DNA of 64,000 nt from Fragilaria crotonensis (Eukaryota; Bacillariophyta; Fragilariophyceae; Fragilariales; Fragilariaceae), in the NCBI GenBank assembly GCA_022925895.1, contig JAKSYS010000155.1, forward strand, positions 39,513-103,512, written 5' to 3'. Both the position numbers and the translations under genes were made by a program. Position 1 is the stretch's first letter; each line of letters starts with the position of its first letter. The notes under the pieces were generated by a model. The model searched no databases. It worked only from the letters and a program-made list of their open reading frames with translations, and was not told where the DNA came from. Shown here piece after piece: positions 11,932 through 23,619 of the stretch.

Positions 11932-12456
11932 ATGTCCTCATCATTATCCACAGAAAAGGAAGCAGCGAAGGCCATGAGTCCACCTTTGCATCCTTGTGGT
12001 ATCACGGTTGAGATCGTTGGTATTGGGAGGAGTGATCGTGGACGCTCCTGTGAAGAACACGATGTTTGCGGTGCCGTGTTGCAGGAAGACTCGGTTGTGC
12101 GGATACGGCACGTGCAGATTCTTAATGAGATGGGAAACGAGGAATCCGCACTTGCTGTGTATTGGATTAGTGACGGTATTGACCGCTGTCGAGTGGGGTT
12201 TCTTCCTCGACACCTCACAAAGCAGTGGCAGCTTTATGATGGGCGTATCGCACAAGTGGTAGATGTCTACGAAGGGTCTGAAAGTCCCACAAAGCGGCGA
12301 AAGAACACCCGGAATTGCGGTTGCTGCGAGGCCGTACTCATTGACAATCGTGACAAGGAGGGCACTACTACCAGTGTTGACAACCGAAAACGCAGCACGA
12401 ACAGCGAGAGCAGGAATGACAGTTCTGGTTCAAAGCAACAGAAACAAGGAGAGTGA
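11932..12456 (+). CDS. HIRAN-like accessory protein of pogo element
   Basis: 174 residues from the ATG at 11932. The central part (GITVEIVGIG, then VVRIRHVQILNEMGNEESAL, AVYWISDGIDRCRVGFLPRH, and RIAQVVDVYEG) follows the order of HIRAN domains: a beta strand, then (R/L)xxNxxDxxAIxV, then a short turn and VGxLPRxLA, then a closing strand. HIRAN domains (HLTF, Rad5) bind 3' DNA ends. The canonical Asn-Pro pair is not kept (NEMGNEES), so this match is by pattern only. A basic, Ser/Lys-rich tail (PTKRRKN to the C-terminus) could bind nucleic acid. The gene lies wholly inside the TIRs and opposes the transposase. It could also be a diatom-specific protein of unknown fold. Confidence 0.6.
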   Translation: MSSSLSTEKEAAKAMSPPLHPCGITVEIVGIGRSDRGRSCEEHDVCGAVLQEDSVVRIRHVQILNEMGNEESALAVYWISDGIDRCRVGFLPRHLTKQWQLYDGRIAQVVDVYEGSESPTKRRKNTRNCGCCEAVLIDNRDKEGTTTSVDNRKRSTNSESRNDSSGSKQQKQGE

Positions 12457-12848
12457 GGACGACTACTACTACTACAACTTAATTTTAATTTTGGTACGTG
12501 TTTGAAAGGAGCGGCTCTGAGTGATCTTGTTGATCGTGTCGCTCACTCCTTTTTGCCTGTTGCACTTCATGCAGAATACGAACAAGTTGAATTGTGTCAG
12601 GTAGTGGCGGAAGAGATTCGTCCAATGCGCTGCCGCAAGAATTACCAACGACGATGCTGTTCAGCGTCCCATTGTATGTCTTGTCAATGTGCCGATGGTT
12701 GTGCTGGTTGGCGTGTGGTCGGTTGACATCATGGTAAGAAAGGAGGGGCTCCGAATGATTTCTCATCGTCTCATCGTCATCGTTGCTGCCAACGTTCTCG
12801 TCATCATCACCGCTATGATCATCGTTGCTACCCTGCTGCTGTACAATG

Positions 12849-14319
12849 TCATTTTGGTGTCCAACACTGCAGACTTCCTTGTCGGCAGCATGTTGTTGTT
12901 CCTCCCCTGCTGGTTGTGTGGATGGTAGTCTTCTTGGCAAGAAAGAAGAGGCTCGAATGATTTCTCAGCGTCTCGTCATCATCACTTCCATCGTACTCAT
13001 CACCACCCTCATCATCCTCAGGATTGTCGTTTTGTTGATTACCAACGAAGTCGTTAACTTCATCGTCGGTGGTGTGCTCTTCTTCCTGAACAGGAGGAAC
13101 AGGATAGTAACTGTACATTCCATGTCGCCATGAGTTCCTCACCATCTGTGCTGGTAAGTCTTGACTCGAAACAGAGCACCATTCGGCGATGTGCTTCCTG
13201 GTCGGGGGGTCAATTTTCCCTTGGTGTAAGCCCGTGCTAATCATCCATTCCTCCCACAGTTTGCGCATCCTGGACTTGAATGGTTTATTCACGCCAACAT
13301 CGACGGGTTGGCACAGAGAAGTGCAACCACCAGGAATGTGTTCAACCTCAACGCCCAACCCCTCGATTGCATTCACTGTTGACCTCATCATGTGACAGCG
13401 GTAAGAGTCAAGCAAGAGCAGCGGAACAATTCCTGGAGGTGCTTGGTCAATGTACGGCTTCAAGATCCTGTCGATCCATATGTGCATCACTCTTTCGTCC
13501 ATCCATGCATTGCTTTGGCATGCATACTCTATGTCATCTGGATACGTGACGAATTCATTTCTTTCGATTCGACCATTTGGGGCTCCTTTAAAAACAAGCA
13601 ATGGGGTAAGTACTCGACCACTTGCAGACACCGTCATGGCACATGTTACTCTCTTTGTGTCGCTTGTTGACTTTCGAATGTGAATTGTGCGCAGTCCCAC
13701 TGACTCAAGTGTTCTCTTCGCATTAAATGTAAATGGAACAGGCGTTTGGTCCATGTTAAGGATAAAATCTTCATGACGATTGCTCTGCGCGAGTTTCGGA
13801 CGGATTGTTTGCACGTAGTCTTGGGCCAAACCTGCAGTCTCGGATGGGGATCGCTGGCTTTCATGTGTTCCCATCCTGTGCACAAGACTGTGCTTTCTGA
13901 TCCACCGCCTTACACTTTGATACCTTGCGTGACTCGATTTACGCTGGAACTCGGACATCAATCGAGACGCTTGAATGACGACAGTAGAAATAGAAACTGC
14001 AAATCCTTGTTCCCTTAGTTCGAAGATGAACTTGAGTAGATCATTTTCGATTGGCGCTAACACTGAAGTAGGACCCTTAGCTGTACTCTTTGCCTTTGCA
14101 TTGCCGTGTTCCACCATGGCCCTCGAAGTCGTAGACCATTCTCTGTACTGTTTTGGGATAATGTTGAGTGCTTGACATGCAGCCCTGATTGATTCGCCCG
14201 CCTCTACGCCTTCTCACATTCCGAACAATTGCAAGTCTCTCAAAGTTCGCGAAACGCCTCCTTTTACTGTTCCGAGGAGTAGGTGTAGTTGACCCATTCA
14301 TGATGGCCAACGACGACAT
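12849..14319 (-). pseudogene. Pogo/Tigger transposase of the TIR element, frameshifted
   Basis: The N-terminus starts at ATG 14319 (or 14301): NSKRRRFANFERLAIVR, the start of a helix-turn-helix. The frame breaks at about 14205-14215, and homologous sequence continues one frame over (ACQALNIIPKQYREWSTTSR) directly into the long ORF at 14117. A CENP-B-like second HTH follows (ISTVVIQASRLMSEF; YQSVRRWIRKH). The DDD catalytic core is complete: NMDQTPVPFTF, LLLLDSYRCH, and CQPVDVGVNKPFK. The C-terminus is acidic (DDEGGDEYDGSDDDET). A second single-base break near 12955 leads to a stop at 12849. In another frame the tail continues to about 12485 with recurring NHSEPLLS modules. One missing G would restore that reading. 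Nearly functional, or intact with sequencing errors. Confidence 0.85.
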
Positions 14320-14437
14320 GAAACAAACAACAATGAGAAGTGACAGTCACGTTTCACAATCGCGCGCCAAAATATGAAGGTAAAAAAGACTATTTTATGG
14401 CGCACATTCGAACGGAATCTTGCTCTCGGTTTACGTA

Positions 14438-14454
14438 GTTTAAGACCCACCCCC
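14438..14454 (+). repeat. Right subterminal repeat of pogo element
   Basis: GTTTAAGACCCACCCCC, a direct copy of the left subterminal repeat with one mismatch. Confidence 0.65.
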
Positions 14455-14485
14455 CAAAATTTGGACAAAATCACGCACAATTCCT

Positions 14486-14513
14486 GGGTCTTAACCAGAG
14501 AGATTTACGGTAG
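14486..14513 (-). repeat. Right terminal inverted repeat of pogo element
   Basis: Reverse complement of 11479-11506 with no mismatch; followed by TA at 14514-14515. Confidence 0.93.
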
Positions 14514-14525
14514 TACCACAGTATT

Positions 14526-14600
14526 GCTCATAGCTCATAGCTCATAGCTGATAGCTGATACTGTAGCTCATATGATAGCTCATAGTCCATAGTCCATAGA
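14526..14600. repeat. Microsatellite-like (C/G)ATAGCT repeats
   Basis: About nine imperfect copies of a 7-base unit, TAGCTCA/TAGCTGA, ending in AGTCCAT repeats, immediately outside the right end of the pogo element. Confidence 0.8.
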
Positions 14601-17503
<2,903 letters not shown>

Positions 17504-17733
17504 AGAGTAGTTTGACGAATGTTGGAAGTAGTTAGGTATTGAGGACTATGACTCGTCACAACGAGGCCACGATTGACTACGCCTTTTCACATCTTGTCCA
17601 TAGAGCATCCTGCACGCAAGGACACGCATGAAAAGTTGAACATGGTTCAGCATATCTATATCTAATTAGTATTTAAAAAGGCGCTCGGTCGCACCACTCA
17701 ATTGCCTTTATGACCGCCCTACTGTTTGCCAAT
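17504..17733. other. Convergent intergenic spacer
   Basis: Separates the 3' ends of glutathione reductase (plus) and the unknown minus-strand gene. No gene seen. Confidence 0.4.
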
Positions 17734-18510
17734 CTAATTGACAGCAGCTACGGGAGTCGTGGTGAGCTCTGGGGCAGCGCCAGTCCCCTTGGTGGCTTTG
17801 GCCGCAATGGGCACGACGGATTCAATCATGGGACGGAAGGTGCTATCGGCTTTGCCAACACCCTTCATAATGGCATCGACAACGGCTGAGATAGCTGGAT
17901 TCAAATAGGAGGTGTCCAAGCCGGAGACAACACCCACTACGGCATTGTCGATATCAGACAAGGACGTTCCAGCAATTGAAACAACCTTGGATGCGACTGC
18001 CTCAGTAATACCTTCAAGGTAGCCAACCAATGGGAGACCTTTTCCCCAAGACCAAATGCCTTTTACATTACTATAGACAACTTGTGCCGCATTGATGCCT
18101 TCGGAGGAAGTAGAGGAAGTGTCGGTTGCGTTGGTTGGAGTCGACATGGTATCTTGGAATGTATCTTCGTCTTCTGGAATAACAGAACGTGAGAGAACAA
18201 GAATATCTTTCCCAAAGAGAGAATCGGCACTATTATTGTGAAGCGAGCCGTCTCGAGCCATTGGCATATCGCCTTCATCACCGAACGCTGACTGAAAGTC
18301 ATCTGTCGCTACAGTTGTCGCCCCTCGTGACGAAGACGTCCGCAACTGGGCTGCCAATGCATACGCTGATACTGTGTTGGTTCTCAGCTGGGGCGACAGG
18401 AAGAAAGATTCCGCAGGCGTTGCGGGGCTCACCGATGGATGAGGATCAAGAAGGTCATCATCATCAATATCAGTTTCAATTGCAAGTAGCGGTTTGTCGT
18501 CGACGCTCAT
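17734..18510 (-). CDS. Unknown protein with hydrophobic C-terminal half
   Basis: ATG at 18510 (MSVDDKPLL), 258 residues; the open frame extends two codons further but without ATG. The N-terminal 120 residues are acidic, Ser/Thr-rich and probably disordered (DIDDDDLLDPHPS). The rest is Ala/Val/Gly-rich with amphipathic helices: VYSNVKGIWSWGKGLPLVGY, EAVASKVVSIAG, YLNPAISAVVDAIMKGVGK. This arrangement recalls perilipin/lipid-droplet surface proteins, but no diagnostic motif is present and the comparison is speculative. No signal peptide. I do not recognise a family. Confidence 0.7.
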   Translation of the reverse strand: MSVDDKPLLAIETDIDDDDLLDPHPSVSPATPAESFFLSPQLRTNTVSAYALAAQLRTSSSRGATTVATDDFQSAFGDEGDMPMARDGSLHNNSADSLFGKDILVLSRSVIPEDEDTFQDTMSTPTNATDTSSTSSEGINAAQVVYSNVKGIWSWGKGLPLVGYLEGITEAVASKVVSIAGTSLSDIDNAVVGVVSGLDTSYLNPAISAVVDAIMKGVGKADSTFRPMIESVVPIAAKATKGTGAAPELTTTPVAAVN

Positions 18511-20073
18511 CGTCAATTACAAAACTCCGCTTACGACAGTACCCGGTATAGCACTCCAGTAGACGGCGGAATAGTCAATGGAAATTAGCAAAAAGCAAAA
18601 ACAAAAGCAAAAACTGATATGTGGCGAACAGAAGGTGTTTGTTAGTGTGTCGCTATGGAGATGGGAAATACTTTCGATTTCGATGGGCAATAAGCGACTC
18701 TCGAGGACAACAACGCACTTGTCGATTGCAGATCCAAAGGAACAATCGCAATGGAAGTGCACAGTGCAATGCGCTTGGAGATAAAAAATGAAGAGTTGCA
18801 GTACAAGTACGGGAACGTATCGTACCGGTCCCACTCGAAATAGGGTGTGACGACTGTGTTTGTGAAAACGCTCGTCGCAGTCCCTCACTTGCACCTGTAT
18901 GATATGACAACACACACCGTGACGAAAAAAAGGATTCCGAAGCGAGCGTGTCATTCACCCCATCCAATCAGAAACGTCCAGAGAGGGTACACCATTCACG
19001 GGAAATAGCTAAGAAAATAGCAGATAACTTCCCCACAAGATTTTCGATTTCTCGATGCCACCATGGCGCAATGGCGAGGGCGAACGACGAGAAATAATGA
19101 CAAACAAAGCGATGCGAACAACAGCCTGCCATGCGCAACTCGCCAAAAACGGTTGCAGGAGTTGTAGCTTCGAGATAGTAACGACATCAGAGTATTCGTC
19201 AATACATATCGAAACAATCAACTCATAGTTCAAGATCGACCTTATCGTCGACATCGCGGTGAAACGCCTCTAATAGACAGCTACACATCTGTATTCTGCA
19301 TAGGTTGTCAAGTCAACGACAAAGATGACTAAAGTCTTACCTCACCTTTCCCGCTCGATTTCTTGATGCTGTACGATGTTGATGAGAACCAGGTGTTCAT
19401 TTTTTGTGAACACAATGGAATCGTGCGGAGTGACGATCTCTATTTTTGGCAAGGTAGTACAAGCATACAAGTACCAGTGTACAGTACAACTGTGCTATTG
19501 TACTTGTGTTACAGTGTATGCAGTATGCATACAACCAACAAGCTGATTCCTCCGACTTGTCGGATGAATGCCGAATGCACTTCTTGTATATTCTGTGAGG
19601 GGACTACAATCTACAATACATATATGTACTCCGCATACTTCTAACAGTACAAGTTACAAACATGACAACATGACGCATGACTGCAACAAAGAACAATGTA
19701 CTCCAATTACAGTACAGTACCGGAACCGTTTGTAATGTACACATACTCGTATGTACTCCGAATACCAACCAACTACATGTATTGTAGTAGAACCATACTG
19801 TAGTACTGTGTATAGTACAAACTCCGAGTAGGCTGTTCGTCTACTCTCTACTCCGACCTACCGGTAATAAGACTTGTTACATTTTACATATATATAACGA
19901 ATGGAAGTTTTGCACGTGTCGGACGACGAAGCTCCAAACCATGCTCCCTTTACAAGGTTACATCGTCATTGTAGGCCACCGGCCACAATCATGATCGGAC
20001 AATCCTCAACTCACTTCCACCAGGCGTCGCAATTTCCTATTTCAATCAAGCAACAAGATGCAGAGGCTTATTG
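18511..20073. other. Gene-poor intergenic region
   Basis: About 1.5 kb without a supported gene. From about 19440 to 19870 the sequence is dense in GTAC and AGTACT palindromes (for example CAGTACAGTAC, GTAGTACTG). Confidence 0.55.
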
Positions 20074-21887
20074 TTAAGATCTAAAATTGGTTGGCGAAGG
20101 TGTGACATTGCTCTTCCTGATTGGCGATTTGGTTGGGGGAATTTGAGAAGTCAATGTGGCATCAAAAGCAAACTGCCCGCGGCCTCTCTTGCGAGTGGGA
20201 GCTTACGTGGGTCGTGCACTGGGGGCCCGAGTTGGCTGCCTAGTGGGGAATCCAGATGGGTTCTTAGTGGGGGCCCGAGTTGGCCGCTTCGTTGGGGCCC
20301 GAGGTGGTTGCGCGGTCGGCGACACTGATGGCTGTTTAGTGGGGGCCCGAGTTGGCCGCTTTGTCGGGGCCCGAGGTGGTTGCGCGGTCGGCGACACTGA
20401 TGGCTGTTTAGTGGGGGCCCGAGTTGGCCGCTTTGTCGGGACCCGAGTTGGTTGCGCGGTCGGCGACACTGTTGGCTGTTTCGTGGGGGCCCGAGTTGGC
20501 CGCTTTGTCGGGACCCGAGTTGGTTGCGCGGTCGGCGACACTGTTGGCTGTTTAGTGGGGGCCGGAGTTGGCCGCTTTGTCGGGGCCCGAGTTGGTTGCG
20601 CGGTCGGCGACACTGTTGGCTGTTTAGTGGGGGCCCGAGTTGGCCGCTTTGGCTGGTCCGTGGGAGTTGTCGTTGGGAAAGCAGTCGGTGTCGCAGTCGG
20701 GGAAGGTGTTGGCTCAGTGGTTAGCGTTGCAGTCGGGGCAGCTGTGGGCGATGCATTTGGCTCGTCAGTCGGGGAAGAAGTTGGAACACCAGTGGGCGAT
20801 GCGGTCGGGAAAACAGTTGGCTGGTTCGTGGGCGTTGTCGTTGGGAAAGCACTCGGTGTCGCAGTCGGGAAGCTGTTGGCTCAGTGGTTGGCGTTGCTGT
20901 CGGGGAAGCTGTCAGCGAGTCAGTCGGCGATGAGGTTGGGGAACTTGTCGGTGATGCAGTCGGGGAAGGTGTTGGATTACCAGTGGGCGATGCGGTCGGG
21001 GAAACAGTTGGCTGGTCCGTGGGAGTTGTCGTTGGGAAAGCAGTCGGTGTCGCAGTCGGGGAAGGTGTTGGCTCAATGGTTGGCGTTGCAGTCGAGGAAG
21101 CTGTGGGCGATGCAGTGGGTTGGTTTGTGGGCGACGCAGTTGGGGTTGCAGTTGGCGATGCAGTCGGAGAAGCAGTTGGCTGGTCCGTAGGCGTCGTCGT
21201 TGGGAAAGCAGTCGGTGTTGCAGTCGAGGAAGATGCAGTCGGGGAAGCTGTCAGCGAGTCAGTCGGCGATGAGGTTGGGGAACTTGTCGGTGATGCAGTC
21301 GGGGAAGTAGTTGGATTACCAGTGGGCGATGCGGTCGGGGAAACAGTTGGCTGGTCCGTGGGAGTTGTCGTTGGGAGAGCAGTCGGTGTTGCAGTCGGGG
21401 AAGATGTTGGCTCAGTGGTCGGCGTTGCAGTCGGGGAAGCTGTCGGCGAGTCGGTCGGCGACGCAGTTGGGGTTGCAGTTGGCTCGTCAGTCGGGGAAGA
21501 AGTTGGAACACCAGTGGGCGATGCGGTCGGAGAAACAGTTGGCTGGTCCGTAGGCGTCGTCATTGGGAAAGCAGTCGGTGTTGCAGTCAGGAAGGTGTTG
21601 GCTCAGTGGTCGGCTTTCGTTAAAGCCCTTTACTTCGTAGTTTTGCTCGCACTAGTTGCCAGCACGACACCAAGTAAATCACAAGTGGCACCGTTCGAGT
21701 ATACCTGGAGCACGTACGGATCAGTTGCAAAATTTACCGCCGTCAACAACGGATTGCACAACTCAATGGCTTTGTTGTTGCTTGTGCCCTCGATGTACTC
21801 GCTGATAACGAGCTCATTTGCGGCGGATGCGAATGTACATAGAGCGATCACAGATTAATAACTCACTGCCCAGGAATGATTCGTCAT
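20074..21887 (-). pseudogene. LTD/PT-repeat protein, locus A (decayed)
   Basis: The start (ATG 21887) reads MTNHSWAVSY, then TAA, then VIALCTFASAANELVISEY. Against the intact signal peptide of locus B, this is a nonsense codon inside the signal peptide. The LTD begins correctly (NELVISEYIEGTSNNKAIEL) but collapses after about 60 residues (DLLGVVLATSASKTTK); its second half is missing. A long Pro-Thr-repeat region follows (about 21590-20190) with several frame changes. Near the end, PT is followed by an in-frame TAA and then APTRKRGRGQFAFDATLTS down to the TAA at 20074. This basic C-terminus is shared with locus C (RKKGKRRFASDTTVTSQ). Two premature stops and a missing half-domain make this a pseudogene of the same secreted family. 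Confidence 0.82.
20329..20688 (-). repeat. 72-bp tandem repeat (24-residue PT unit), five copies
   Basis: Near-identical units recur with a period of exactly 72 bases (starts at 20329, 20401, 20473, 20545, 20617). On the minus strand each encodes a 24-residue unit of the type TKQPSVSPTAQPPRAPTKRP plus TRAP. Part of the PT tail of locus A. Confidence 0.85.
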
Positions 21888-23619
21888 GGTTATGCGATGA
21901 TTCGTTGTCCTCGTTCAAAGGCAATCAACGACTGCGGGAGAAACCGCAAGGCAGATGGTTAAATAACATTGTGGAGTGTTACTCGGGGCATCGCTTTATC
22001 ATCCGTCACTTACCGTTGGGTCCCTTTGTTCAGATGCCGAAGTGAGCTGGATGTGCTTTTGTCTTTGCGTGAAACGTGGTTTCCCTCTCTCCCGCGATGA
22101 ACAATTGTCCTTGATAAGTGTTGCGGAGTTCATGCGGAGGAATCTCAAGCTGCTGCCGAGCACCTGCATGGTTTTGCGCATAGCGCAGACTAGTCGAAAA
22201 GGATGTCGCGTGGACAGAAGGATCATCATGCTGAATCTTACTGCTGCCAATTGAATCTTTCTTGATGATCTCAGATCGCAATCGATGTTCCATTGGAACG
22301 ACCAATGAATCTCAGCGTGGTACATGTAGCAAGTACTGTACCTGAGCCATGACTGCCAGGTATGTGTGAAAAGACAAAAGACACACCCCGAGACGTACAT
22401 ATATTCAAAAGATACAGTGTAAACTTCCAGGAGCATAGCATCTATTCCCGCCGCGACCATGCAAATCACAATGGCGAAGCAGGTTTGCAATGATTGACGT
22501 AGTTGTGTGATCTTGCTCTTGCACCACAACGGCGTGAAGCATGGTATTTCCACACACCAATCGTAACGCGCATACGCGTTCATCGATGCTCAATGTTCAT
22601 TCGGAAGTAGAATGAAAATGTTGAGGTTAAATCGGTTCCTTACTGCGACTGCCCAAACACATGAAATCAAATTTCAAGGAGAATGAAAATTTGTTTGATG
22701 AATAGAATTGCTAAGTGCGACTCAAGTCTTGCTGACTGTTGAACTGGAGTTGGAAGACAAAAGATCTGACATACGGCATGTTCGGCGATCGCGTGCGAGT
22801 GCGGTCCGTCAGGAATCAAAGCCATGCATTCGTAACGTACAACTCAGACATGTCCCTCGATTCCACGGCCAAGTCTTTGACAATAGTCTCGCCCTGGCCC
22901 TGGACCACCCTCGACCGTTGAGTCAAAACGCTCGACAAAACATCATGAGGATGATTCTAGATTTTGTTCTCCCTGTGATGGTGGATCACTCCGAACACAG
23001 TAGTTTCGTGGATTCTATGTGTGGCGTGACGTTCAACTCTTTCATCACAGTGACAGAAGTGCATCAGAATAGTACCACTCCTCGTATAACGCAGGCTTGA
23101 TCGTCAAGTTGATTGTCACAACAAATAGGTAAATGGTTTTCGCTCGCACCTCTCTGTAAGAGTGCTAATACCGGTAGTTCGTAGCATCGCAGAGGGTCGT
23201 ACGGCAGGCACAGCATCCAATGTCTTAGGCAATCTGGTCTGTCTCCATGGCGGCATAACAAAAGAAATCATTCCTCTCCAGGAAACGCCCAAATCATTCA
23301 ATTGGGGTGATTCGATTACTGTTGACATATGCGATCTGCATCCGATTCTCCTTTTCAGGAGGTGGCTCTATAATCTCTGAAATGAATCTGCGCGATCGAC
23401 CACACCAAATGGTATGTCAATCCACCTTAATTTCATGCGGCATTCACATCATGATTGAACGATCCTCAACTCACTTCCACCAGACCTAGCAATTTCCAAT
23501 ATTGACAATACACCAATACGCCGAGGCAGGCTTATAATTTAGGTCTAGAATTGGGTTGGAAAAGGTGACTAAAAACTCTTCCTGATTGGCGATTTGGTTG
23601 GCGGAGTTTGAGAAGTCGA
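21888..23619. other. Spacer between loci A and B
   Basis: No supported gene. 21990-22260 is homologous to the regions upstream of locus B (about 37020-37340) and locus C (about 41640-41720), sharing GTTGGGTCCCTTTG and GATGCCGAAGTG. 22980-23580 is homologous to 39390-39940, the 3' side of locus C. These are duplicated gene flanks. Confidence 0.65.

Larger units (their letters stand above)
11479..14513 (-). mobile_element. Complete pogo-family DNA transposon (TA-flanked, 28-bp TIRs)
   Basis: Perfect 28-bp inverted repeats close a 3035-bp segment (11479-11506 and 14486-14513), each beginning CTACCGTAAATCTCTCTGG. TA dinucleotides flank both ends (11477-11478, 14514-14515), as expected for pogo/Tc1/mariner insertions into TA. 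Inside are a DDD transposase on the minus strand and a second ORF on the plus strand (11932-12456); the two genes converge. The perfect TIRs suggest a young insertion, although the transposase reading frame is broken by single-base changes. Confidence 0.9.

Noticed and set aside
20156-21858. Long plus-strand ORFs rich in Val-Gly ([10 protein letters not shown] type)
   Set aside because: They are the antisense reading of Pro-Thr repeats on the minus strand, as also seen at 23941-25020 and 50465-51232. The LTDs and signal peptides are on the PT strand.
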